Positions 1 through 11,151 of a DNA stretch of 61,151 nucleotides are shown piece after piece. The notes beneath the pieces are model-generated. The model searched no databases. It was not told where the DNA came from and worked only from the letters and a program-made list of their open reading frames with translations. Numbering within the stretch: position 1 is the first letter of the stretch; each line of letters begins with the position of its first letter. The position numbers and the translations under genes are program-made. This DNA is from Scenedesmus sp. ARA3 (Eukaryota; Chlorophyta; Chlorophyceae; Sphaeropleales; Scenedesmaceae): the NCBI GenBank assembly GCA_004335835.1, contig RWJK01000317.1, positions 1 to 61,151 of the forward strand, in the 5' to 3' direction.

Positions 1-1535
1 GGGGCCGGGGCGGTGCGTTTGTGCGGCGCGGCAGCGGCGAGTATGACATGTCACGGCCCAGCGCTGACCACCACCATGCAGGAGCAGGTGTGGCTGCTGG
101 TGGCGCGGGTGGCGGTTACACGCCGCATTACCAGAGGGGCCGCGGAGGCAGGGGCTATGACGGAGGCAGGGGAGGGTTCCAAGGCAGGGGCGGCTTCCAA
201 CAGCAGCGGCAGCCTGGCAGGCCTCTGTATACAAATGCCCACAACATGGATGGCAGCAGGGGCAGGTCGCATGAGCGGGAATATGAGCAGGAGCACGAGC
301 ACCATGAAGATGGCTGGCAGCAGCAGCAGCATGAGGGCGGCAGGGCAGCAGCTGAGCTGCACGACAGGCCGGACGGCGAGCAGCAGCAGCAGCAGCTGGC
401 AGGCGCAGGCAGCGACCCTGCTGCTGCTGCTGCTGGCGCAGGCGATGCAGCAGCAGCAACAGCAGCAGCTGAGCTTGAGGGTGTGGCAGAGCACCCCCGC
501 AGTGTGCCAGTATCTGGCAGCAGCCCTAATGGTGTGCTGGCTGGGGACTTCAACAGGGCTAACAGCGGCAGGGGAGGAGGCAGGTTGGGGCCGTTTGTGG
601 CACGTGGCGGCGGCAGGGGCAGGGGCAGGGCCCACCCCTACAGCATGCACACACACACGCCCATCCCCGCACCCCCGCCTGGCCCCCCACCTTCAGCAGC
701 AGCAGCAGGTGGTGCTGCTGCTGCTGCTGATGCAGCAGTCCTGCTGGAGCCCGGCACGGAAGTCGAGAAGGGCAAGGCAGGCGGCAAGTACGACTGGCCG
801 CCCAAAGACCCCGCTGCTGCTGCTGCTGCCCACACTCGGCTAGCAACTGCGCCACCCCGCCGGCCGGCAGATCCCCACTGGGGCGCTGCTGCACCACAGC
901 AACAGCAGCAGCAGCCTGGGCTTGCCAAGCCGCACCGCTTTGTGCAGATGGGGGCAGGCGCAGCGCCTGGGGCGGCTGGCCGGCGGCTGTCTAGCGGCAT
1001 CCTGGTGTCTGGTGTGTCGCTGGACTCGGCTGATGCAGGGGGTGCTGCTGCAGGCCACAGCCACGCAGCAGCAGCAGCAGGGATTGATGACAGGTGGCAG
1101 GGGAGTGATGATGAGGGTGAGGTAGGCAGGGGCAGGAGCGGCTCTCCTTCTGGAGGTGGCGGCAGGTGGGGCAGTGGGGATGGGGGCGATGGCAGGGAGA
1201 GCAGGGACGGCGGCGGCGGAGGCAGTAGCTGGAGACGTAGCTCAGACGGTGGCGCAAGGGAGGGCAGGGACAGCAGCCCAGGTGCTGTGGCTGCTGCGCT
1301 GGCGAATGCAGCTGCGGAGGCAAAGTCGGCGGCGGCTGCAGCAGCAGCCGGCGGCGCGTCTGGCGCTGCAGTGGTGGCGAAGCGCAAGCTTGCGGAGGCT
1401 GGTTCAGTTGCGATTACGGATTTGAGCATGAGCCATGACTCGCCGCTGCGAGGTGGCGCGAGCCCGGCTAGTACTGCTGGCGGTGCGCCTGGCGGCGGGC
1501 CTACAAAGCGGGCTCGCGCAAGCAGCCCTGCGTAG
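1..1535 (+). CDS. RGG/Gly-rich, low-complexity protein, 3' part (5' end outside window)
   Basis: The frame is open from the left edge (codons from base 3) to TAG at 1533-1535, so only the C-terminal ~510 residues are present. The first ~70 residues visible are RGG/GRGG-rich with aromatic residues (GGRGYDGGRGGFQGRGGF), the composition of RGG boxes that bind RNA and are arginine-methylated. A His/Glu/Gln-rich stretch, a second GRGRGR patch and long Ala/Gln/Gly/Ser tracts follow. Basic clusters KRK and KRAR near the C-terminus could act as nuclear localisation signals. No folded domain is visible, so any RRM or helicase domain would lie upstream. Read sense-strand, the repeats are CAG/GCA triplets, giving Gln and Ala runs. 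The inference is an RNA-binding or nuclear protein; family unknown. Confidence is high that it is coding and low on function. Confidence 0.7.
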   Translation, partial: GRGGAFVRRGSGEYDMSRPSADHHHAGAGVAAGGAGGGYTPHYQRGRGGRGYDGGRGGFQGRGGFQQQRQPGRPLYTNAHNMDGSRGRSHEREYEQEHEHHEDGWQQQQHEGGRAAAELHDRPDGEQQQQQLAGAGSDPAAAAAGAGDAAAATAAAELEGVAEHPRSVPVSGSSPNGVLAGDFNRANSGRGGGRLGPFVARGGGRGRGRAHPYSMHTHTPIPAPPPGPPPSAAAAGGAAAAADAAVLLEPGTEVEKGKAGGKYDWPPKDPAAAAAAHTRLATAPPRRPADPHWGAAAPQQQQQQPGLAKPHRFVQMGAGAAPGAAGRRLSSGILVSGVSLDSADAGGAAAGHSHAAAAAGIDDRWQGSDDEGEVGRGRSGSPSGGGGRWGSGDGGDGRESRDGGGGGSSWRRSSDGGAREGRDSSPGAVAAALANAAAEAKSAAAAAAAGGASGAAVVAKRKLAEAGSVAITDLSMSHDSPLRGGASPASTAGGAPGGGPTKRARASSPA

Positions 1536-3336
1536 GCCTGGCAGCAGCAGCAGCGTAGGCGGCTTTTGACTGTGGCGGTGTGAGCAGCAGGCTGCCAGAT
1601 GCGGAAAGGGCCTGGCAGCAGCAGGTGCAGCAATAGGGGGCTTGGACTGTGGCGCTGTGAGCACGATAGCAGGCTGTTGAGACCTGTTGGAAGAGGGCTG
1701 GCGGCAGCATTGCTGGAGAGCTGCCCTCCTATGGTGAATGAATTCGGAGGGGCGATTGAGGCGCGTTGTGTGGCGCTGGGGAATGCTGTACTTCTGCGGC
1801 GGCCTATGTTGCACAGGCAGCGTGTGCCAGGAGCAGCTGTGGGCTGTGGGACGACAAGCAGGCGGGAGCAAGTGAAGACCTATCAGCAGGTTACCATGTA
1901 GCATGCTACATTGTGCTGGTGTTATGGTGTGGCATGGTGGGATGCACAGGCAGCGTGCGCCAGCACCTAAAGGCTGCTGGACAAGAAGCATGCAGCTGCA
2001 ACTGATGGTGTATTAGCTGGTGTTTTAGCAGGTGACCATGCGACATGCACGATGCATTTTGGTGTGATACCTTCGGCAGGACTGCGCAAATGTGAGCTTG
2101 GCGTGCAGGTGTGAAATGTAATTGTGCCGTGCAGGAATGCGTGCGTGCGTGACTAATGATGTGCATGAGGCAGGGGACGCTCGCTGTTTTGGCAGTAGCA
2201 GAGGGTGCTTGGCAGGTGTCTTTGCTGGCAGCAGCACGGCAGCAGCAGGCAGCAGGTTGGCAGGATGATGTTATAACAATTAGTTCTACTTGCCACGGCG
2301 CTGGTCAGCTGTGTATGCATCCTGGCATCACACAGGCCTATGGCCTGCAAGGGCATGCAGCAGCAGCAGCCCCAGCAGTGGCAGCAAATATCTATGTTTG
2401 TGATTTGTTCTTGGTGTGACCTTTAGTTCTGACCCTTGCAGGGTTTATCAAGCACTTGTATCCAGCACTTGTGAGCACACCAACAAGCAGCAGCATTGTG
2501 TGACCGTTAATCAGTGGCACTGATGCCCAACGATTGAGTTGCGGCACTCACTAGCTGTTGGCCAGCTGTCTTCTGTTACGTATGAAAAATAATTGCGAGG
2601 GGGATCTGTATGATATTGAAGCTACCAGCGTGCTGCAGCTGCCGTGGTGGCCACCTGGGGCTGATAACCATGTGGCCTGGCCTTCAAGGCCAGCTCAAGG
2701 CTTGAGCCCAAGAAGTATCTGGCTCCTGCCATGAAGAGGGTGTGCTGACATGTGATTATTTTGGGCACGATTGGTAACAGACTTACTGCACGGCGCAACG
2801 TGCTCACAGACCACCTGCGTTTGCTGTGTCTAATGGTACAAGGAGGCATTGCTACACGCTGCACCGCCACGTGGTTCTGGTGTAAGAGCTCAACATTGGA
2901 CATTTCGACCTTCACTCTCTGGCGCTTATCCATTTTGTCCCCGTCAATTTCATCATAACAATCGATATCTCGACAAGTGAAATGCTTTCAGCACTGGCAA
3001 CACAACGAGGACATGTGCGCACCACAAGCAGCATAATTCCAAGAAACGCAGGTTTATGCTTGATTGCAATGATCGGCCGGCACTGTTTCATCCACGAACA
3101 GTTTCAGCTCGTGAACGCGCAACATCTTGCATCTCAGCATCAACGAAAGGCCCTTTATGCAGGTGTGCCGTTCGCGTAAGCTCAACCCGCGACATCAACC
3201 GTTCCGGGTCAAAAATTGATCCTTTAATTCATCAAATTAACTACATTAAGAAATTTTCCATAACGCCTGCAACTGGTGGTTGGGAAGCCCTGCTGGAACT
3301 GCAGCCTGCAGGCTGGCACGGCACACAGCAGTAACC
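1536..3336. other. Intergenic: 3' flank of RGG gene and promoter side of patatin gene
   Basis: No ORF here shows family resemblance or splice-consistent structure. The left half is G-rich with GCA/CAG triplets like a long algal 3' UTR. The right part (about 2930-3270) is clearly more AT-rich and lacks triplet repeats, as expected for the promoter of the gene starting at 3337. No certain TATA box was found. Confidence 0.5.
2117..2121 (+). terminator. Candidate TGTAA polyadenylation signal for the RGG gene
   Basis: TGTAA is the usual chlorophyte poly(A) signal. It lies about 580 bases after the stop codon at 1535, on the same strand. A pentamer occurs often by chance, so this is only a candidate. 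Confidence 0.3.
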
Positions 3337-5421
3337 ATGGCCACGAATTTACTAGCTCCGCCAAAAGCCATCATCAGCTGGCCTGGATACGGCATTATGT
3401 TCTTCTGGCAGCTCGGTAGGTGCTTGTGGGTAGCGAGGCAGCAGCTGGCAAGGCAGCAGGCAGCAACAGAGTGCACATCTACCTGCAACCTTCTGTCCTG
3501 CTGCTTGTTGACTTTGCTGCTGCTCTGCATGCATATATCCTTGCAGCTGCAATGAACCTGCAAGTTTTTTTTCATGAAATGCAAAATCTTGTCATAACCA
3601 GCACCATGACGTTTGTGAATTGCAACTGCTTGCTGCCGCAGGCGTTCTGCAGTACTTGCAGGAAACGTATGACCTGACGAAGTGTGCTATGGTAGGCAGC
3701 AGCGCTGGCGCGCTGCTGAGTGTGCTGGCTGCATGCGGCGTGCAGCCTCAAGCAGCGCTTGACAGAGCTTACGAGCTGTGTGTGGAGCATGGCGTGTTCA
3801 AACGCCCCCTGGGCCTGCTGGTGAGTGTTGTGACATGCAGTTGACTTGATTGCTGCAAGTAAAGCTTTTACAGCAATTGAGTGCATACCCGGCAGATTGC
3901 ATAGATCATGAGCAGTGCCAGGCAACAGTAGTTGCACCACCTGTTGCTGCACACACTATAATAGCATCATGTACTGTGATTTGTGGTTCATAGCATATGC
4001 TAAGCATGACAAGATGCTTCGGTCCGTGCTGCTGCGTCCAGGGAGTGTGGGGTGGCATCGTGCGACAGTGGCTGCAGGAGCTGCTGCCGGCAGACGCAGC
4101 GCAGCGCTGCAGCAATGGCCACGTGCAGCTGGTGCTGACAACACTGCCCTTCCTGCGGGGGCAAGTGGTCAGCGAGTTCAAGGTGCGCGGCAGCTGGCTG
4201 GCAGTAGCGTTGTGTTATGTTACTGCTCCACTCAATTGCGGAGCGGGATTCAACAATCAGGAGCCAACGAGAGGCTCGTAGGGGGTAGCACACTGCTAGC
4301 AAGGTTGAGAATGAAGTCGTTATCTGTGAGTTGTAGCGGATGGTCACTGCATGCTCGCCATGTTGGCACTGCAGGCTGGGCAGCTCAGCACTGCCCCTGC
4401 TGCTCCTTCGCGCGTACATGCAGAAGTGTGTCGTGGGCGCATTCTACTCCTGAGAGTGTTTGCATACGATCTAGCACCGCAGTCCTTGTGCCCCGCACAC
4501 TCAACTTTAGGGTGCAAAACGCTCTTCAGATGTCGATTGTTTCCATGCTGCAGGACCGTGATGACCTAGTGGCTGCTGCACTGGCCTCAGCACACCTGCC
4601 CTTCATATTGGACTGGCGCCTGGCTGCCGCCTGGCGGGGCAAGCGCTGCGTGGATGGCAGCCTGATGTACATCCTCACAAGGTGCGGCGCACCCGCCTTC
4701 TGCGCTGCTTGCTAAGGGTACAGCCGAGTCTGCTTGAAGAGCTGTGCAAGCATGCCATGCACGCAGTGCGTGGCAGCATGCCCCACCTGCAGGATGCATA
4801 CTCGCCTCGCAGCTGGCGCAGCAGTGCCGAATGATGCATCGTGGCTGGCTCGACCCATCCACAGGACTTGCCAATTCGCCCACCAGCAGGACATCGACCC
4901 AGAGAGTGTCAGACTGTAGCAGAGCTGGCCAGCAACCACACTTTTTGTTAAGCGCAGTTGCCACTGGTCACACGCCTAGTATGATGTACTACTAGCCTGC
5001 TTGCATGCACCTGATTGCAACCTCTCTGTCAACACCAGCCATGCTGTGCTGTGCTGTGTGCGCCTTCCACCTCATGCAGGCGCTGCCGCTTCCTCAAGCC
5101 TCCAGGCAGCAGCAGCTGCCCGCTGCTGCTGTTCGACCCCTTTGCATGCGGCACGCAGCTGCTCAGCGCCGGCGGCCTGGCTCGCTGCATCAGCTTGGCC
5201 GGCAACAGCAAGGCAGCAGTGCAGCAGCTGATGAGCCAGGGGGTGGCGCATGCACAGCGGATGGCTGCTGCTGGGCAGTTTGCAGCGCTGCCGTTGAAAG
5301 CAGGGGCCCTGGCAGCAGCAGCAGCAGCAGCTGCGATTGAGCGTGTGCCGCGGGGTATGCAGCAGCAGGTGGATGACGCTGCGGATTTGTCGGACCAGGT
5401 CAAGCTGCCGCCGCCTATGAT

Positions 5422-5453
<32 letters not shown>

Positions 5454-5638
5454 GGGATGGTGACAAGCTACAGCAGCTGCAGGACTGGGTGCTACAGCAG
5501 GTGGCTGGCGCAGGGAGCGGGCACACTGTTGGAGACATGCCAGGTCCGCTTCAACGAGGCAATGGGAAGCTTGATGCGAGTAGCCACGCTGGTGTTGTGG
5601 ACATCAACGCAGTCTGCAGGGCGGCAGTTGCACGCTGA
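3337..5638 (+). CDS. Patatin-like phospholipase / acyl hydrolase
   Basis: Five exons: 3337-3415, 3642-3820, 4042-4182, 4554-4681, 5080-5638. They join in frame to 361 residues. The N-terminus SWPGYGIMFFWQLG matches the glycine-rich oxyanion segment of patatin/adiponutrin proteins. The nucleophile elbow G-S-S-A-G follows with Ser at about residue 47, and the partner Asp is in D-G-S at about residue 167, giving the patatin Ser-Asp dyad. The usual family reaction is hydrolysis of fatty acyl esters of phospholipids or neutral lipids. The last exon adds an Ala/Gln-rich tail with a CAG-encoded Gln run (about 5422-5451), probably disordered. The ATG at 3337 is chosen because it directly precedes the conserved N-terminus. 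No signal peptide is seen, so a cytosolic or lipid-droplet role is only an inference. Confidence 0.87.
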
Positions 5639-6544
5639 TGATGCTCTGGGAGACAGTAGCAGCAGCAGCAAAGCAATGCTGGTGGCTTGCCCTAAGCAGT
5701 TTTACGTTTGTCTCAAACAGCACAGATGCTCTGAGTTGCTGTCTCGCAGTTCCAGTTGTCAACGTTCAACACATGCCAAGCTGTCATTTATTTGCCGCAA
5801 AACTGGGCCAGATGGCACGAATGCTTGAGCATTGATTGCAGTTGCACCACTAGCATGATGTCTGGTTATGATGGCCAGTGCCATGGCTGCTGTGTGAATA
5901 TACGCGTACCTGATGAGCACTGTTTTGTCGATACGCACAGTGTTTGTGTGTGTCTCCTGTGCCCCAGGCCCTTTGAGGCTGATGTGTTGACATCATAGCA
6001 ACTTTGCCTCGGCTGCAAGTAACCCGGGCCTTTTGGTATAAAGGAGAGAAGATGGGTTACATCCGTGTGTTCAGGCGCGTGATCATGCGCCTCTGCCAGC
6101 ACACAGAGCAATTTGCCAACCACAAGAGCCGCCAATCCAACAATCCCTTGTTCCCGGCAAGCAGGCCACTCAAATTTAAATGACAGCTGAAAAATGTGCA
6201 GTGCTGTCGTAGCAATCACCGACAAACATGCCAGACAAAAACTTGGCAGCGTCCTCCAGTGCAGCAGCACGCTGTTGTGCCAGATCTGCGCAGCCAGGAA
6301 CCAATGATCTGCTTCAAACCCAAGTTGCCGTCTCACTCGTGCAAACACTGGCGTCTAACGCGACTGATGCAGTCCAACACAGCGCAAGCGGCGACATCCA
6401 TTACGCCAGCGCAGCAGACAGAAAGTGCAGTGCAAGCAACCAGCCAGCAAGCTGTTTACTGCTCAAAGCAGCAGCTGCAGGGGCCACCATCTGGCCCTAG
6501 CAGCAGCCGTTACAAAATCCACAAATACCCAGCCCCGCTGTCGT
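5639..6544. other. Intergenic: convergent 3' flanks
   Basis: This lies between the ends of the + strand patatin gene and the - strand oxidoreductase gene. It holds no supported gene. Minus-strand TGTAA pentamers (plus-strand TTACA) occur at 6057-6061 and 6510-6514 and could end the oxidoreductase transcript. A TATAAA at 6037-6042 has no gene behind it. Confidence 0.5.
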
Positions 6545-6966
6545 CTACTTCACTGCCTTACTGGCTGCGGCAGCAGCAGCAGCAGCCACGCGTGTGGGCT
6601 GGCGCAGCGGCAGGCCTGCTGCCGTGTAGATGCTGTCTATGAGGGTCATGTTGTCGATGGCGTCACGAGCGTCATCATCCATGGCCCGCTGCACCGCACG
6701 CTTGTCCCTGCGGCAGCAGCAGCAGCAGCAGCAGCAGTGTCAACCAGCTGCAGCAACAGGAGCAAATAAACAGCATCCATCATATGTGACAGCATAATGA
6801 ATGCAGCGGTGCTAGCAAAAGTGCACTGCACCCAGATCGCCATGGTGCAAGGCAGCTGCTTGTGTGGCATACATGGCACATGCCACACATGACCTACAGC
6901 AGCTCACTCTTTGGGTGCTTGCTTGTCTTCCAGCACTCGCAGGTCACTGATAAACCGCGTCAGCTG

Positions 6967-7006
<40 letters not shown>

Positions 7007-7763
7007 GACAGCCCAGGACACCCTAATTAGGAATCACAGCGAGCAGAACAAATGATGACAGATGGTGTGGCCGGCAATGCTGCGGACTGTGTTACCTAAC
7101 TGCTGTTGACGCTACACCGTGACTGGCGCTCACTGCCATGACCAAGTGTTTCCTCTTTCAAGGCATGTGGCGTGTGGCGATGTTGCAGCTGTGATGGCCG
7201 CTGGAGGTTCCACACGCTGCCCGCAGCACAGCATCCCTACAGCAAGGCTGCTCCTGCACAATTCCCTGCCATATATGCTGCTATGTTCCAGCACTTCCAG
7301 GCAGCTACCTGGTAGTAGTAGTTGCTCTCGCCGCTGCCGTAGACCTCTATGCTGTGCCTCTGCTCCTTGAGCCCATCCCCCAGGCTGTCAGGGCTGCAGT
7401 CAGACTTGTTGCCGGGGCCGCCAGGCTGCGCCAGGGTGCGCGTGATGCTGATGTTGTGGCCCATGGAGGGCAGGATGAAGTTGTTGATCTCAACACGGCC
7501 CCTGCAGCATGGCAGCAGAAGATGACATGTGAGAACATGTCTGATGTTTACAAATTTGAAAATTGAAAGTTGAAATGCAGCATTTCCAAAGTGTAGCCAC
7601 AACAACAGCAAGCCTGCCTGCACTTTCTGCAAACCTGCACTCCAGTTGCAGTCGACAGCGCTGATACTCACAGGGTGCCTGTTGCGACGAAGCGCGTGCG
7701 TGGCCACAGCCCCTTGTGCCGCAAGTCAGCCTCAAGCTTGCCCACAGCAGCAGCACCCAGCGC

Positions 7764-7796
<33 letters not shown>

Positions 7797-10700
7797 CTTT
7801 GGGTAGGCCAGGGTGGCCTGCATGCGGCCATCAACTGCTCCTCCATCCATCAGCTTGCCTGCAGGCATGCAAGCAAGCATGTAGAGTGATGTGCAGCAGG
7901 TTACAACATTGTGTGGAAGCGTGCAGCTGTGCTGCACTCCTGAACCCTGTTGGGCATTACTGGATGCGTGTAGAGGACGATGTCACTGTGCGTTTGCGGC
8001 ACTTTGCTGCCTACATTCCATACCAGCATAGTGCATTTGAGTTTGCTGCCGCTGCTGAATGCTGTTGCGGAAACTGCTGGCAGAGGACGGTCATTGTTGT
8101 TGTCAGAGCAGCTAAGACACCTGGAGTCAGCACTGCCTTGCGACAAGCAACTGCTGCTGCGCCTTGCCTGCTGTTGCGGAGGTGACGTGGGGCCGTGAGC
8201 AGCCAGGGAAGAAGCGCAGCGTGTGTGCGCAGTAGCAGCCAGCATCCATCATGGTGCCGCCTGCAGTGGCAAGGGGGTGCAACAGCAGGCGGTAACAGCG
8301 CACCTTGATATGGTGTAACAGCAAGGCCGCCTGCTAAATAGGCTGCAGCGCCGGCGGGTTTTTTCACCTGCAGCTACGGCCTTTACAGCCTTCTGTTGGC
8401 ACCTCAGCTTTTCGACTGAAGGAGAGACCACAGCTGACCACCTACTGTTTCTTGAGGCCTGGGGAGCGGAAGCAGATCAGGCCCTTGTTTGCAACCTTTA
8501 GGATGCCAGCAAAATGATGTAAATGATAACATTTACAGCATAGGGCTAAGCCCCGCCTCACCTGCCAGCCTCGCCTGGAAACGGATGTCGTCTTTTGAGA
8601 AGGCCCAGGCGGGGATGAGCACCTGCACCGCCAGCTGCTGCAGCTGCCCGATGGCCCCAGACTAGCCACACAGCCAGCAGCAGCAGCAGCAGCAGCAGCA
8701 CACTGTTCAATCTTCATGCGGTGAAATGATCTCCAACAGTGCCGACGGTGGGTGATGTACAGGAGCTGTGTTTCGTCCTGCAAAGCGCGCTGTACTGTGG
8801 CACGTTGTGCAAAGGATCACCATGCATAACATCTGCAACAAATATGCCACGGTGTATGGTTTGAAGTGGTTGCTGCTGCAGCTTTCCGTTGTTTCCGCTG
8901 CTGGCCCCCACCTGCAGCAGCTGTGCCACTGCCTTGTTAGCTGGGTGCTCCTTGTAGTGGAAGGCCTCACGGCACAGCAGCCGCTGCTTGGCCGCAACAG
9001 ACTGCACCAACCTGGCGCGGCATCAGCAGCGGCAAGAGCCGCAGGTCATGTCACAAGGCCGAGACAGCAGCAGCAGCAGCGGCAGCGGCGGCGGCGGACC
9101 AGCAGCGGCGGCAGGTTTGACATGGCTGCTCGCAGCATGCACATACGTAATCAGCAGCGAGCCAACGTCAGCTGCGTAGCATGTTACATGGCATAACAGC
9201 CGTTTCTTTTGATGACATCTATGCATAACAGATCTGTATTCACGCAACGCACTGCACTGCACCTGCACAGCCGATGCCAAACTGTGTTGCTGCACAGCCT
9301 TGCTTCTTCAACTGCACCCATGTGACGGAGTGCTTAGACGGGATGCATTGCAAGGCATTGCCGCAATGTGTCAGTTGAGTGCTGTAGCTCACCACTGCTT
9401 CCACGTCAGCAACCTGGAGACCACAGTGACTACATCACTCCACTGAGGCAGCTTGCTGGGATGAAACTGCACTGTACGCTGTGCAACCTGACACTGCACT
9501 ACATTTGCAGCATTCTGTGATGCATTGCTGCAGCTTGCATGCTCATGCCTACCTTGCTTCCTCCGCATTTGCAGTGAAGGGCTTCTCACACAGCACGTGC
9601 TTGCCTGCAGCAGGGGGAAGCGGCATGCACTTGCAGGCACTTTTGATAGCACTGTGCACGCATGCACTTGCAGGCACTTTTGATAGCACTGTGCACGCAT
9701 GCACGCACGCGCGCATGCGCTTACACAGCTGTGCAGGGAATGAAGAAAATCTGGAAGTCCTTCAAAGGCTGGCTTGGCAGTACACGTTCCCCAACACACC
9801 CCGGGTATTCGGAACTGAGTTCGAAACTGAAGCAGCCTTCCAGCAGGCAAATGCGCCAAGGTCACACACACACAAGCTAGGCCAATCTCAACATCTCAAC
9901 GGCCGGCTGGGAGGCGTGTTCCCATATGGTGCGTGTGTGCATTGGAGCCGTCTTGAAGCAGCAGTGCTGATTCCTCAGCGCACCTGCCCGCAGAGCTGCC
10001 TCTGCCCACTCGCCGTGCAGCCCATTTGGCGTGGCCACGTATATGGCAGTCAGGCTGGGGTCATCCACCAGCTGCTGGTAGGAGCCATGCGCCACGGGGA
10101 TGCTGCGCAGGCACAACATGCAAAACAATAGGCCATAGAAGGTGGGCAAGATGATATGAGATAGAGAATGGGCGATATGTGATATAGCCTGGAGTGAGGC
10201 GCATGGCAGGCAGCAGGTACGGGATGTTGAGAAGGACATGCAGGCGACACATGCTACTGCCAGAAGCCTGTTGGAGTGCGGCAGCTATGGTTGCCATTGA
10301 GCAGGTAGCTGTCCTGCTGCAGCATGCACACGCTGGTTGATCAGCCTGACCACAGCCTGTGATCATAGTGAGCAGCTCTGGTGCAGTTGCGTGTGCTGCT
10401 ACAGTGCCTATGTGTCATGGCCTGCCAAGGCTAGGGGTTGGCAGCTGGCGTACCCGTGCTTTTTGGCATAGTCCGCTGCCCGCTTGGGGTCCCTTGCTGC
10501 CACTGCTGCCACCTCGACATCTGCGATGCGCTGTGCCGGCCAAATCAGCGCATACGTAGCTACCTGTGTTACAGTTCAATAATATTTTAGTGGGGAATCA
10601 ACAGGTTTGAACAACAGGCATTGCAGTTGCAGCAATGCGTGCCACAGTGCAAGGGAGCAGACAGTAAGCAGCAGCATCAACAGTGCAAACAGCTGGGGGC

Positions 10701-10955
10701 GATAGCAATGAAGCAGCAGCGCCTGTATCTGCTGGCTACACGTGGGAGCAGACTCTTCCAAAGCTACAGTCACACCCGGACCTGCGAGGCTCCTAGGACC
10801 CCTATCCGAACAGGGTTGTCTGTCTTCTGCACTGGGTTGTGTCCTAGGAAGTTGAGCACGCGCTGCAGCTGGCCCGCTGCGCCTTTGTTGTGTTTGTTCT
10901 GAGCAATAAGGTCTTTCAGATACGTCGTGTGCACCGCAGCACTTTCTTCATCCAT
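6545..10955 (-). CDS. Gfo/Idh/MocA-family NAD(P)-dependent oxidoreductase
   Basis: Eleven exons, 5' to 3' on the minus strand: 10955-10782, 10563-10454, 10102-9984, 9604-9553, 9011-8912, 8661-8562, 8260-8168, 7858-7672, 7501-7309, 6963-6908, 6707-6545. They give 448 residues. After an N-terminal extension of ~48 residues comes the Rossmann strand-loop VRIGVLGAS. VYVATPNGLHGEW and the signature C-E-K-P (about residues 140-143) follow, then REAFHY, the DAGCYCAH motif and the C-terminal substrate domain. This order is typical of the family (glucose-fructose oxidoreductase, dihydrodiol dehydrogenase). Substrate cannot be read from sequence. Exon 8 carries a Ser run encoded by a triplet repeat. 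Intron 7 has a GC donor. The ATG is only ~197 bases beyond the stop of the upstream minus-strand gene. Confidence 0.88.
6967..7004. repeat. CAG/CTG tract at a 3' splice site
   Basis: About a dozen CAG units on the plus strand, i.e. CTG on the sense strand of the oxidoreductase gene. The tract sits just upstream of the acceptor of exon 10, in the place of a polypyrimidine tract. Confidence 0.8.
9624..9697. repeat. Perfect 37-bp tandem duplication in an intron
   Basis: Two adjacent identical 37-base units (9624-9660 and 9661-9697), both beginning CATGCACTTGCAGG, lie in intron 3 of the oxidoreductase gene just upstream (sense direction) of exon 4. Each carries a TTGCAGG on the plus strand. The perfect identity implies a recent event. 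Confidence 0.9.
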
Positions 10956-11151
10956 TGCCGCTGCTGTGCTGCTCGGTCTGGCTGGCTTGTCAGATCGAGC
11001 AAGCAAAAGGGGTTTTCAGCCAGCCGCAACACGTCCATCAGCAACTGAATGTTGCATCGAGTTAAGATCTCAAGACATGAATAACGAAGAGCTGGCATGA
11101 AGGCCTCCCATGACAGCTTCGCAGGAGATGGTCGTCCAAGGTCATATCGAG

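Noticed and set aside
638..1633. 331-codon minus-strand ORF opposite the RGG gene
   Set aside because: Composition (Ala/Pro/Leu/Cys runs) is the antisense shadow of Gly/Ala/Gln-coding triplets; no splice logic or family resemblance.
6037..6042. TATAAA as a promoter
   Set aside because: It lies between convergent gene ends and no start or family-like exon follows it.
9395..9418. Exon-like segment in the oxidoreductase (VADVEAV) with AG and GT borders
   Set aside because: Adding it breaks the phase with exon 4 or replaces a join that matches the family without gaps.
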